From: Cladochytrium replicatum | Lineage: Eukaryota > Chytridiomycota > Chytridiomycetes > Cladochytriales > Cladochytriaceae | Length of the DNA stretch: 40,496 bases | Reading direction: 5' to 3' | NCBI GenBank assembly: GCA_025526935.1 | Contig: JAHLKD010000160.1 | Coordinates: 1 to 40,496, forward strand | Part shown: positions 11,080-22,440 of the stretch, in pieces | Layout: each line of letters opens with the position of its first letter | Position numbering within the stretch: position 1 is the first letter of the stretch | Position numbers and translations under genes: made by a program | The notes under the pieces: model-generated | Database searches by the model: none | What the model was told of the DNA's origin: nothing | What the model saw: the letters and a program-made list of their open reading frames with translations, nothing else

Positions 11080-14000
11080 ATGTCTGCCCTTCCCAGTGCC
11101 GCGTTCCGCGCGCGAGAAGAACGGCTCAATGCCCTGGAGCAGGAACGGGCCATGTTCCACCAGTCGACCACGGCAGCGGCAGCGGCGACTCCCATCGCCG
11201 TAGCAGCACCACCATCGCAATCTTACTCTTCGAAGCCGTCCGTCGCTCTGCCCGTCACATCGAGTTCGATCCGCTACACTCAAGAAGAAATGGGGGACGA
11301 CAATGCAACTACGACGAAGTCGTCTGCCACCATCGCAAAATCGTGGAAAGACGTCGCTGATATCGTGCAAGCGTCTCTTCAACGTGCGGATAAGAGTGGA
11401 GGTGGAGCGGATTTTGTGAGGGCGATGCAGTCGCCCGTCGAGACAGGATATACCACAAAAAACCGGTTTAGGGGCTCGAGAGACGGGAAATCGGTATTTG
11501 ATTCGGATTTCGAAATAGATTTCTCGGGCAGAGCTGGGACGAGTTCGTTGGTGTGGGCAAGAGAACGGGAGAGGGAACGGGACAGGGAACGGGACAGGGA
11601 ACCCGAACCGAGAGATCGAGAGACTGCGAAGAACAGATCAAGGTCGGCCGATATTTCTGGAAAAGGAGCAACAAAGGAGCGCAAGAGCCAGTCAAAGGTG
11701 AGAAAGTCGTCGCATATTTCCTCACACTATTCTCAATAGTTTATTGAAAAAGTACTCAACGGACAAAACTCTGCTGTCCCTGCTTGATGATGAGCGAGCC
11801 AAGTTTGGACGACTTGAAACTGAATACCACAAGCTATTGTCCGAAACTCAGGCTCTACAAACCAATCATCTTCAGGACCTTCGAAACCACGAGCGTCGAG
11901 CAGAATCAGAGCAACGTGCCCTGCAGAAAGCACTCGTGCAGAAAACAGAAGAATACGCTTCGGTTCTTCAGGAGTTCCAGAACCTCCAGACCAGACTCTC
12001 AAAGGACACCGCAGCATGGCAATCTTTGAACGAGAAACTCGAAACCCAGGCCGAAAAGCTTCACCGTGCGCTTCTAGACGGTGAGAATCGCCTTGCAAAT
12101 TCGGAACGTGCTCAACAGGAACTCAATCAATCCAAGAAGGAACTCAGCGAACGCTTACAGAGTCGCGAAGCCGAAGTGAGGAAGCAAACCCAGTTGGCAC
12201 GAGAGAGGGAGGTCGAATGGCTCAAGGAGAAGGAGCAGAGGATGAAACTTGAGGTCCAGATCCTGCAGCTGGAGCATTCAACTGCCCAACGCGATGAGGA
12301 AATCAAAGCGTTGAAGTCGCAACTAGCCAAAGCCCAGGGTGAAGCCGCAGAAGCTGCAAGTCTCCGACCAGCGATCCAGGAGGCCCGACGTGAACTGGAA
12401 GTGCTGAATCGCAGAGAGAAGCAGTATATGAGTGAGATCGAGAAGGCGTCCGAGAGGGAACGCAAGTACTACAACGATATGGAAGAAGTTTCTGCACAGA
12501 ATCGCAAGCTTGCGAGCGAAATCGAGCGTCTCACTGCTCGCGAAGGCGTCTATGCTCGTGACATTGAGAATCTGAAGAATGTGGAGGCAAAGCTTCGTGA
12601 AGGACTGCAGGAATCGAACAGAAAGAATGAAACTCTCGCTCAGGATCTTGCTCATGCCGGAAAACACAATCGCAAGTTACAAAATGAGATCGTTCGGTCA
12701 AAACAGGAGATCACCGAGCTTCGTAGGCAAAGCTCTGAGCAGCGGAGTGAGTTGCAGCAAAAGGAGAAGGAGATACAAAAGCTTCAAATCGCCGAAGAAA
12801 GTTTGAAGCAAGAAAAGGAAGACGCAGCTTTCCGTAACGCTCAGCTTATTAGTGACCTTCAGGCGAAGGGTAGGGAAGTTGCAGAAGTTCAGGGACAACT
12901 CAAAGAGTTTGGCCGACGGTTCGAGGCTGAAGTAGCTGCCAAAAGTGAAATTAAACAACAAAACAAGGAGAAGATACAGGCTTTCCAGGACAAGGTCTCG
13001 GAGCTACAGGCTGCTCTTGGTGACACACAGAATCAAATCCAGGAGCTTCAGAACAACGAATCGCTTCTACATCAGCTTGTGCGGCAGAGAGACGAAGCGA
13101 TTCAAGCTCAAAATGAGCGTATTCTGGATCTCCAAAGTCAGATCAACGGGCTTCAAGGGGCTCTCTCGAAGGAAGCTGAGGAGAAAGAAATTTTACGAAA
13201 CCGGAAGAAAGAAGAGCTTCTGGCTATCCAGGAGAAGTTCGAAGCTGCCAAAGCTGGAATGGATTCGGAGATCTCGAATGTGCGTAGTCAGCTGCAACAA
13301 CGGCTGATCCAAAACTCGGGCATGGCGGACGAAATCTCGCGTCTGAAGGTGGAGCTCTCTGAAGTGACGGCCGAAAAGTTCCGCCTTGAAGCACGCGTAT
13401 CCGAGATCGCAGCGAACGAAACTGGAACTCGTCGCCAGATATCCAACCTCCAAAACACAATCTCTCAGAAGGACCAAGAGATAGCCATCCTTGGAATGAA
13501 GCATCAGTCGCTCTTGGAGCAGGTCAAGCGGCTCGACGAGGAAGTTCAGACGTACAGAAACGTTTCTATCCAGAAGGATACGGATGTGCAGCGGTTGCAG
13601 TCGAATGTCACTGAGCTTTCGCGACGATTACGTGCTCAGGTGGACATGTTGCTAGATCCGGAGATGGTGTCTCCAGTAGCAGCAAGTTCTCCAATCACTC
13701 CAGTCCCAGCACGGTCCATGACGACCACGCGCTCGCGAGGGTTCTCCAATGGTCAGTCTTCGTATCAAACTGAGTACCTTAGTACTGGACTCCAGCGAGT
13801 CGGCGGAAGCGCTGCGACCAGTCCGCATCCGGGTACGCCAAGCCGAATGCAGAGCGAGCGATTCGACGATTTTGGAATTACACAGACAGCAATCCTAATT
13901 CCAAGGACAAACCTCATTAGTAGCAAAAGCTACAGCGAAGGATTGAATGGACCTGGCAGTGCAGCGTTTGGAGGTGGAAATGCGTTCAACGGGTCGAACC

Positions 14001-14269
14001 TAGTTCCAGTGTCACCCCTGGGAAAAGTTCCCAACGTCTATTCCAGTCGGAATACTCTTGCGCCGAGCGGTGGAGCCGGTGGACATGGTTATGATCAATC
14101 GTGGAACGCCCACCAACAAAGGCAGAAAATGCAAACATCGTATCAGAACCTTGCTAGTTCGCTGGTGGTTGGAGGGAAGCTTGGAGATGGATCGAACTCT
14201 TTGCAGCAACAGCAAACCCAGAAAGCAGAGCGACCGATCGTTGTGGGATTGGACGACGGTGACGAGTGA
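11080..14269 (+). CDS. Long coiled-coil protein
   Basis: Model join(11080..11697,11753..14269) with a 55-bp intron encodes 1044 residues. Residues 1-206 are low-complexity and include an alternating Arg/Glu/Asp stretch (ERERERDRERDRE, near residue 160). From residue 207 to about 860 the sequence is almost continuous heptad-type coiled coil, rich in Leu, Glu, Gln, Lys and Arg. The last 180 residues are Ser/Gly/Asn-rich. The intron end was set by frame: the nearer acceptor at 11739 breaks the frame, the one at 11752 keeps it. Such proteins act as scaffolds at Golgi, spindle poles, centrioles or cilia. Chytrids have centrioles and flagella, so a centriolar role is possible but not shown. I do not recognise the family. 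Confidence 0.8.
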
Positions 14270-14769
14270 TGGTTCACCAGAGCACCGGATTAATTTATTT
14301 CGCTTTTTATCTATTACATCCCAGCTATCTTTAAGAACAGCTTATTCTCTTGGTTCCGACAACACTTAAAAACCCTAAAAGTCTGAGATTTTCATCTGTG
14401 ACATCGGTGATAAATAACGCTCCAGAGCAGATTCCTTGTATTGTGCCAGTTGGTTGCTGGTGATTGAGTTTCTCCGGTGTATTGCAGAGTTACAGGGAGC
14501 TGCATCCGGCCGTTGAAAATGAACGCACAGACCCGAACTGGCCGAAATCTCACAGCAACTCCGCAACTACCTCGGCAACATGCAAGCAGCGATTAGCGCA
14601 CTAGGGGCAGCTGCAGTGCTACTACGGGTACATGAGAACCAGCCAGATGTAGCACCAGAGCTCGGTGGGGAGCTAAACATGCTGCCATTTCGACCTGCAT
14701 GTTGGGAGACCCCAAGGAATGTAGCTGAAAGAAGTGCTGACGCTACATCCGTAACAGTACGCCAAGCTC
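14270..14769. other. 3' flank and unassigned sequence
   Basis: This holds the 3' flank of the coiled-coil gene, then an open plus-strand frame (about 14540-14760) with a helical, Leu/Gln/Ala-rich reading (LAEISQQLRNYLGNM). That frame does not join the crinkler-like relic downstream without a shift. It could be part of the same decayed locus. Confidence 0.4.
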
Positions 14770-16158
14770 ATGCAGTTCGTAGAGCAAACACACCGCCACC
14801 CGTTCATCAATACAGACACCTCAGACGTTCTGAAATCATTGATTTTCCCTGGAACATCCGTCCGGGAGCTCAAGTTGTTGATTAGAGGCGCTGCACCTCA
14901 AAACCTTCGAGATATTGATCCCCACGGATTGCGGCTGATCCGAGTGAAGGACGCGGAGGGCTGTCCCGTCACAGAGTAATGTCTGATTAGACGTGAAGAG
15001 GAACTTCACCGATGCGATCATCTAACCCAAGCGCGCGATCTTCGACCATCAGTGACAATGAACTGCATTGACCTGTTGATTGTGTTCATGCTTGAATTCG
15101 GAGATTTTGTCAGTTGCTTGGTGTTCCCTGAGGATGATATGGATAAAGTGCTGCCTGTCGATTAGAGGGCATGTATTTGGGAAACGAAATCAACGAATAA
15201 ATACACCATTCAAGAAACATATCCGGTTGATCATTCTGTTCTGAGTGTTCTGATCGCCTCCGCTTAAAATTTTGCTTTGGTGGTTCTTACCACCGCTGGG
15301 TACAGATAGGAATGTTGTAGATGCTGTCGAGCAGTACTTCAGCGTCACCGTGCAAACACTGTACACTATGGCCTCCCCTGATCACCTTCTGGTCGTTAAA
15401 AGACCCCAGTAGGGATTGGACTTTGCTGGATTGGATGTGGACAGTTTTACGCCCGACACCGTCATTGACTCGCAGGAGGTTTACCTAGAGTTTTGGCAGC
15501 GGGAAACGTATGCAGGAAGCGCTCGTCGATTTCCAGAGTTGCGAGCATCACTGAAATCAACAAATGCGACGAAATGGATCAACACCCAACCGACCCTGGG
15601 AAAACTGAATGCGGACGTCACAGTATTGATCTTAAACTACGTAAGCGGAAACAGGCTTCTTGTTCTGGAGCGACTGAACTTGTCTTGGTTTGTCGGAACT
15701 ATGGAAACCCGCGTGTAAACGGGAGGGCACGGCCCGTGTTGATGCATCCTTTCGACTCCAAAACTCTGATATGTGTGGAAAGCAGCATTCTTGTTGCTTT
15801 GAAAGCCGAAATTACCGAAGGATCAAGTCTGCAGTCAACTGGCTAGTTCAAGAGGCGGAGGAAGTTCGTGATGCGATGGAGGAGTACAAAAAGCAAGAGC
15901 GCCGATGATGATCACTCTGAGCCGTTTCGCCTCGCTAAGACTCCTCGTATTGAAGAGTCGTCGCCATGTGGAGCAGATTGTCAAATCTGCTTTGAGGAGC
16001 CTCGGAGAGTGGGCTCTTCCACTCCCGAGGCCATGACTCTTGAAGATGTGAAAATGAGCGTGATCAAGTTCGTAGGTGCGACTGAATTGCAGCCTCAGGT
16101 GGAGCGGTGGGTGAACTCCATTGCGAGGAAGCTTACAGAGATTCCTGGATCATCGTAA
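14770..16158 (+). pseudogene. Decayed crinkler (CRN)-like gene
   Basis: The frame from 14770 reads FPGTSVRELKLLI, then RDIDPHGLRLIRVKD. This pattern resembles the ubiquitin-like N-terminal domain of crinkler proteins, where a hydrophobic strand, a DLK-type helix and D-I-D/A-x-x-L-x-L are typical. A TAA at 14977-14979 breaks it, yet the same frame resumes with EEELHRCDHLTQARDL and SVTMNCIDLLIVF. A further in-frame stop and several shifts follow. Pieces of a C-terminal region persist to 16158, for example DHLLVVKRPQ, FAGLDVDSFTPDTV, VNWLVQEAEEVRDAMEEYKK and PQVERWVNSIARKL. CRN proteins are widespread in oomycetes and chytrids and are often host-targeted or self-recognition effectors. This copy cannot make an intact protein. 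The assignment rests on motif memory and is moderate. Confidence 0.5.
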
Positions 16159-16410
16159 AATGCTTTTGGCGAGTGAACTAACTTGCTGTGACAACAAAGT
16201 TCGGCCAATAAAAGCTTGGTAAATTCCAATATCATCGTGGAAAAGACCTTCGTCCTGGTGTAATGAATGCGAGTATCGGTTAACTGATCTTCAAACCGCA
16301 TATGATGTCCCTCCACAATATCATTCGTGTTAATCTCAGATTTGTTTTTAGTTGCAATTTTATGTCCATTTTCATCCCAGTTTGCTTGCTCTTTTTTTTC
16401 TTCTTAAAAA

Positions 16411-19400
16411 ATGTCTTATTTTCTTGAGAGTTTCCTGCGTCCTCCGCTGCCCCCGCCGTCGCTGCAATGGTCGTCAAATTCGGCCGTCATGACCTTCTTT
16501 GCTCTTCCCGGCACCTCAAGAACCCGCTGCGTGTACTTTGTGGACGGATACTCCCTTCCCTCCGTAATCTCGGCCGCTGCTGACCCGCTTCTCATCCCCG
16601 ACGAGATCCTGCTGCTCGTTTACGTCGTCGCCGCCCACGATCCCCTCGTGGCCGCCGACAGCGCTGTCGAGAGCAGGGAATCCGTTGGGGAGAGGGGCGG
16701 TGCTACTCCCATGCCACCAAGATTGCACTTGCTCAATCCGAAATCCAAAGATGAATTGACTCAGGTATTATTGAGAAGTTTGTTGATTATGTTTGTTAAA
16801 TCGTGTTTTCTTTGTTCAGCTTGCGTCGGTACATATTCAATCACTCGATTTGCTCGCACCTCCTAATGTCGCTTTCGTCTCTGTGGGTGCATGGGCTGGT
16901 TTCGATTTCAGCACACTCGTTCGATCGAAAAGAAAATCTATGGATCTGCAGTCGCCAGCTACTCCGAACCCCTTCCACTCTATTATATTGCACCTGGCTT
17001 CGACATTTTTGGGCGACGAGGAACGTTCATCTCTCGATTCGATGCTTCAGAAATTCTTGGAAAGGGAATCTACAACTTCGTTGCCTCACACTCCCGTGGA
17101 TTTGTACGAAAGGATAAGAACGGCAATGAAGGACTTTGCTGACGAGTCACTACTAATTTCGATGCTCATCAACCTGCTGATAATATCGCGTGTCTTTTGG
17201 GTTACGGGGAAAGGGATGTATGGGATCTCGGAGGCGAAAGCTCTTCGGTGCGTTGTGAATGTCGAAGTGGTACGGTCGTTATCAGGCCGGTTGTTGCATA
17301 GGAAGTTTGAATCCGGGGGCTCTCCTTCACCAACCATGCCAGAAATCGAACCATCAACGAGAGCTCCGGATGAGATGACGAAGAAAGTGGAAATGCAGCC
17401 GCATCCAGTGCCGTCAAACAGGGAATACAGCCATCGGCAATCACGGACGCCAGTTGAGGTACAGCGACCATCGCCGCCTCCACAGGGTGAACCTCCAACT
17501 TCACCAACATTAGACTCGCGTCGACTTACACGGACGCCAGTTGAGATACAGCGACCATCGCCGCCTCCACAGGGTGAACCTCCAACTTCACCAACATTAG
17601 ACTCGCGTCGGCTTACACGGACGCCAGTTGAGATACAGCGACCATCGCCGCCTCCACAGGGTGAACCTCCAACTTCACCAACATTAGACTCGCGTCGACT
17701 TACATCTCAGGAGAATGAAAGACGAAAAAGTCGTGGTATCTATAGAGTAGAATCGAATGAAGATACTTCAGGAAATAAGAGAATGGGAGAAGTCGGCAAT
17801 GGCGAATCACGAAAGAAAGTACGAATCTCGGATCTTTCGGTCGATGAGAGGAATGAGTCTGATCAAAATGGTGGAGCTAGAGAAACTATGTCGCCGCTCA
17901 CTCCAAAAACCCCAAAGATCGCCTACCTGCATCAACATGGCGTTACCCGAGGGAACTTGGTTGGGTCACAAACTCCAGAGAATATCGAAGCACGGCGGTC
18001 AACGACGCAGAATATCCCGCCATCTGCTATGAACGCTCCTCCGATGCAACCGACGTCGGCGACATTGCCCGTTTTCGTTCCCCCTCCTCGCCCAAGTTTT
18101 GCTCCTCCTGCCTTCAATCCCAGTATCGGATTTCCAGCCCCACTCACACTTCCTTTAACGACATCAACAAATACACTGAACAACTTTACACCATCAATTG
18201 CGAACACTCCGACCACATTTGTTGCACCACAAGCGTTTAGCACTCCAACAATAACCGGCCCACATCCAGCCACGTCCACCCACGTTGACCGTCTCGACGA
18301 CTTCCTCCGTCGGCATTACCCCAACCGCGACCCGGCCGAATACACCACGACCTGCCTCGATCCCGCAGTGTGTGCGCTCGAAAACGTCGTCACAACCGTC
18401 CCGCTCTACCGAGGCCGAGTCCGTGCAGTCGACCAAGTCCTCGAGTCCGCCGCATTATTCCAGACACCTGACGCAGCAATCCAGGACGCCGCGCGACTCG
18501 GCTGCAACTTTTTCCGCGCGTTCTACGATGCCGCGCGGGAAACGGAAAAGTTCCGTCCTGGTGCACAGGCGCTTTCGCAGTTGTTTGTGGACGCCGACGA
18601 CGCGAATGAGGACGAGGATGAAGGCGAGGACGGGGAGATCGTCGAAGGCGGTGCGGGGGACGCTGGAGGCGACGAGAATGCGGATCGGGGGGTGGAGAAT
18701 TTGGGAAGCGGGAAGGGAGCGCCGAAGAAGTGGTTGCCGATGCTGACGCTTTGGGCACAAAAGAGGGTGTGCACGCTCACATTTGACTTCCTGGATAAAG
18801 AGGAGCATGCTGGATTTGTAGCGGTTGTAGAGGTGGAGGGGCAGAAGTTCCGGTCGAGAAGGGCTCATAGGAAAAAGATGGATGCAAAGGAAGACGCTGC
18901 GGAGGTGAGCATAAGCAACAACAATCAATATTATTGCTGGCTGATCTCTGGTTTGTTATAGCTGGCCTGCGAGGCGCTGGAAATCGAATACACGATCAAA
19001 CCACCGACACCAGCGTCCGACCCGTCCACACCAAACAAGAAGAACGCGATGATGCTGCTGAACGAATATTGTCAAAAGTATAAGCTGACCAAGACCATCG
19101 TTACGGAGCGGCCGGGACCCGGAGTCTATGTGATAGCTCTGCAAGTTGGCGAACAGGTGTATCGGAGCACACCGCAGGTTCGCAAGCAGGATGCGAAGGT
19201 CGAGGCTGCCAAAGTCGCGATGGAAGCGCTCGTGCCGGGAAGTTTAGATAAGGATGATGGTGAGGAGAAGGATGCCAAGAAAGGCTCGGGATCTCAGTCT
19301 GGTGGATTTAGTGGTGCTGGGAGAGGACAGCTCGTGAGGCCACACTATGGGTATCAGCAGCAGCAGCAGCAGCAGCAACAACAACCTCAGTACTTTGGCC

Positions 19401-19621
19401 CACAAGGTTTTGGGGGATTTCCGTTTGGAGGGATGGGAATGATGTCGGGGTATATGGGGGGGCACCAGCAGAATGTGTTCGGGACGATGGCGGGACAAGG
19501 GTTTGCGTTTGGGGCTGGAACTGCTGCGGGTACGGGACCAGCAACGCCCCAAGTTCCGATTAGGTTTCCGTTCAGGGGACAATTTCCGGCGGCGGGGAGA
19601 CCATCAGGTCCACCGTTTTGA
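16411..19621 (+). CDS. Double-stranded RNA-binding protein with two dsRBD-like domains
   Basis: Model join(16411..16764,16820..18904,18962..19621) encodes 1032 residues; introns are 55 and 57 bp, both phase 0. The first 160 residues form an unassigned globular domain (RCVYFVDGYSLPS; VAFVSVGAWAGFDFS). Residues about 327-413 are three near-identical 29-residue Pro-rich repeats. A Pro/Thr-rich linker follows, then a predicted helical region (DRLDDFLRRHYPNRDPAEY). A dsRBD-like unit lies near 753-820 (FVAVVEVEGQKFRSRRAHRK, crossing the second intron) and a better dsRBD near 842-905 (YVIALQVGEQVYRST, then KQDAKVEAAKVAMEAL). The tail has a glutamine run and a Gly/Phe-rich segment. It probably binds structured RNA. 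The low-complexity tail may support condensate formation, which is inference. Confidence 0.75.
17444..17704 (+). repeat. 87-bp in-frame tandem repeat, three copies
   Basis: Copies lie at 17444-17530, 17531-17617 and 17618-17704 inside the dsRNA-binding protein gene. Each encodes 29 residues starting RTPVE and containing RPSPPPQGEPPTSPT. They differ at only a few bases, for instance GAGGTA against GAGATA (Val to Ile), so the expansion is recent. Copy number may vary between strains. Confidence 0.95.
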
Positions 19622-20418
19622 AGGAGACATATATATATTAAAACAATAAGCAGTGATTGAGACAGACGTCTTATTTTTGGTTTTGTGAAGGAAATCTGCA
19701 TTCTGCTTGCAGAAAGCTAGCCATCTCTCTGTGCATTGGCAGTAGTTGCAGGATCGTTTTTCGATAGAGCACCGGATTCTTTTGGGGTGACAGTTGGAGT
19801 TGATATCACCGATTCCGCTCTGCAGACATCTTCTTATCGCTGTAACTATACTGAGGTGCAACGCCAATACAAGGAGTTGAAGTGGTGCGAGTGGGTTTGG
19901 GGGGACCCTTAGCACCAAATAACCAAAATTCTAGTAGCTCTTTGAGCATCTGATATCACTAGTGTGAATGTCATGAACAGCGTGCTCCACACCGCATTGT
20001 AGGTGTAGAGATTTACAGTCAACTATTTGTTGTTTCTGTGTTGGGTAAACCCTCCTTAGTTCTATTTGGTCTTTGTTTTCTCGACCAGTCCCCATTTTTG
20101 ATGGTAGATAGTTAAAACCACCGACAGAGCCGATGCGATGGATTGTGTTTCCAACCGTCCGGGGCTCTAAACGCACTACTGGTGCGCCGATGTATCTCGA
20201 TGCAATCGTGGTGGTAAATCAATATCAGGGTGGTGCCCACGTTAGCCTCGAATAAATCGAAAGCAGGAGGAAGCGAGTTTAATAACATATCATCAATCCG
20301 AATGGTCCCTGGAAAATCTCTGTGCTAGAAAGGAGTGACGCTGGTATGTATTATCATCCAGGCACAATCTCTCCACACATCCAACTCATTATTATCATCG
20401 AGGCACCACACATCCAAC
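19622..20418. other. Convergent intergenic region
   Basis: This lies between the stop codons of the dsRNA-binding gene (plus) and the Sec22-like gene (minus), so it should hold both 3' ends. A short AT run (ATATATATATTAAAA) follows the first stop. Near 20350-20420 there is a weak direct repeat around ACACATCCAACTCA. No gene is supported. Confidence 0.55.
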
Positions 20419-22155
20419 TCAGTCTCTATGACCTCTCGTTTTCGAACGCTTCGTGATCCGCCTCATGAACGACGGGCCATGAAGCATCCCCAGCGCGACA
20501 AGGTAGAGTGCTTTCAACGCGCTCAGCCAAAACCCGAGCGACCACGCACACGATCCCGTCGCCCAGCCCTTTCTTTCTGACGTGGTCTGAACTTTGTCGT
20601 TCGAGTCTTCGGATCGCGGTACAACTTGCGTTTCAGGGGATGGCTCGAGCAGTGGTGAAGATGGGTCTTGTGGAACGGCTCCGGGTGAGGGGACGATTGC
20701 GTCGGCTATTGGGGATGAGGACGAACCGTCTGAGGATCCAAGCGGTGATTTTTCCCTGATAGCGAGTGTTGATACAGCTGAGACTTGTGGATCGGGGAGA
20801 TCGCGTTGGAAGAGGCGTGGCGAGGGGTTCGAACCTTGAAAAGGCGAGGGTGTGGGTGAAAGTGCGGGGGTTGGGATTGATATGGCTGGCGGTGGTGATG
20901 AAATGTAGGTCGCGCAGGACCAGGCGTGGAGGAGCTGGATGAGTATGATGAAGGCGTGGATTGTGGAGGAGTCGGCCAGTCGTGGCGGCACTGCGCCGTG
21001 CTTTGTGAGTGCATACGACTACAAATGTGTGATTTTTAGAACACTGTTTTCTGGTTTAGAGGTGCATGATACCTGAATGAGAAGAAGAGGCGATGTCACA
21101 CCAACGACGAGAGCAAGGAAACCGCCAAATCCGGCCCCGCTGTTGGTTGGCTCGGGGAATGACTATTGAAGAAGGATGTTAGTATTAAATTGTAGCATAG
21201 AGCAATGATATTGTCCTTCCCACCTCATGCTGATTTGATTTTGACGACGATGAGACCGCAGCTAGAAGCCAGCTCGCAAAATAAAATGCATCGACGATAA
21301 ATAGCACGACGCTGAGGAAGATTAACGCACGGGTCGCTGGACTAGCCCGTGCGGCTGGGCTCTGTCCCACACCTAGAGCAGTCTGTACAGCATCATTGAG
21401 AGCCGTCTTTGCGGTATTAGTATTTGGTGAGGCTAGATCAGAGGGTTGTCGGGTTAGAATGACCTTTAAAAAGAGATCTAAGACGCACCCATAATTTTGT
21501 AGTATTCAGGTCCTAGGAGCTCTGACGCTTGCATTACAGGAAAAGTCTGAATGCGAGAAGACATGTCGAGCAAGTCTTCAGTTGTGCGGAGAGACCGAGT
21601 GTTCAGATACCGCCGCTTAGTCGATTGAATGATGGGTTCTATACATGCATGAGGCGAAATCAACACAACCGATGATGGTATGGATGCTCACCAAACTTGA
21701 TAAATGCGTACGGTCGAGATGCCGACATGATCGCTTTCCCAGCACCACCACCCGTACTGCTGCCACCGGAAGAGGCAGCGACATCTTCAAAAAATGCTTT
21801 TTGTAGCTCTGAGAGGTAGCTGAATGCGAGTAGTCGCGGGTACGCCTTTTCGCACAAACACAAGAACACGACACCAGATTCGACTGAGTAGCTGCAAAAT
21901 GTCGGGCAATCAAAACGATCGCTGAGAGACTGCGATAATCAAAATTACATACTGGAAGGTGTAATCGCCAGCGAGGACAGTTGCCTTGTAAGCACCAGCG
22001 ATGCCCGGCCCGTAGTCGTAATCCGGCTGCAGCGTGCGCAAGATAGCCTTAGCCAGTTTCTTGTGAGTGCTGATTTCGTCCTCCTCCTGCACGCTCTCCA
22101 TCGTCGAGACCAGCGGAAGGCCGTCGCCGATTCTTGCGACGGTGGTGAATCTCAT
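20419..22155 (-). CDS. Sec22A/C-like longin protein with multiple membrane segments
   Basis: Model complement(join(20419..21018,21073..21162,21224..21432,21489..21638,21692..21891,21953..22155)) encodes 483 residues; the five introns are 53-61 bp. The first 130 residues match a longin domain: MRFTTVARIGDGLPLV, then DYTFHYSVESGVVFLCLCEK and YPRLLAFSYLSELQKAF. Next comes IIQSTKRRYLNTRSL, as in metazoan SEC22A/SEC22C. Instead of an R-SNARE helix with one anchor, about four membrane segments follow (near residues 220-244, 265-287, 303-322 and 446-465). A Ser/Pro-rich insertion separates the last two. Canonical Sec22 acts in ER-Golgi fusion. The A/C forms lack the SNARE motif and probably act in ER-Golgi traffic in another way. 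The insertion makes it longer than the roughly 300-residue animal proteins. Confidence 0.8.
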
Positions 22156-22440
22156 GATGAAAATTTGTTGTTGGGACAGGGTTCGAGACTGGGTGTGGGC
22201 AGTTGTTCACGTCATTGATATCGGAGTTTACATAATGAGCATATCCAGCTTTAAGCTCAGGAAAGGTCTTCGATACATACAAGACCCAGCAGGCAGGCAC
22301 TCCAACAATAATCTGTATTTATTATCTATTTTTGCGTTCTGCCGGTCTCGATCCCCCAACCCTGTGCCACCCTCCGTGCCTTCTTACCAGAGTTTCTGAC
22401 GGCTTCCGTTTCTCCTATAAGAAGGACCCCCTCAACTGCC
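22156..22440. promoter_or_regulatory. Divergent promoter region, 285 bp
   Basis: The Sec22-like gene (minus) and the PB1-VHL gene (plus) start on either side of this 285-bp gap, so both promoters must lie inside it. The plus-strand end is C/T-rich just before the ATG at 22441. No specific binding site is recognised. Confidence 0.5.

Noticed and set aside
10713-11195. 160-codon minus-strand frame across the divergent promoter
   Set aside because: It overlaps the start of both flanking genes antisense or out of frame and shows only low-complexity Ala/Arg sequence mirroring the coding strand.
11698-11739. 42-bp intron in the coiled-coil gene ending at CAATAG
   Set aside because: It breaks the frame; the acceptor at 11752 gives a 55-bp intron and restores it.
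20820-20835. GGTTCGAACC, resembling a tRNA B box
   Set aside because: It lies inside the last Sec22-like exon, and no matching A box or cloverleaf can be drawn around it.
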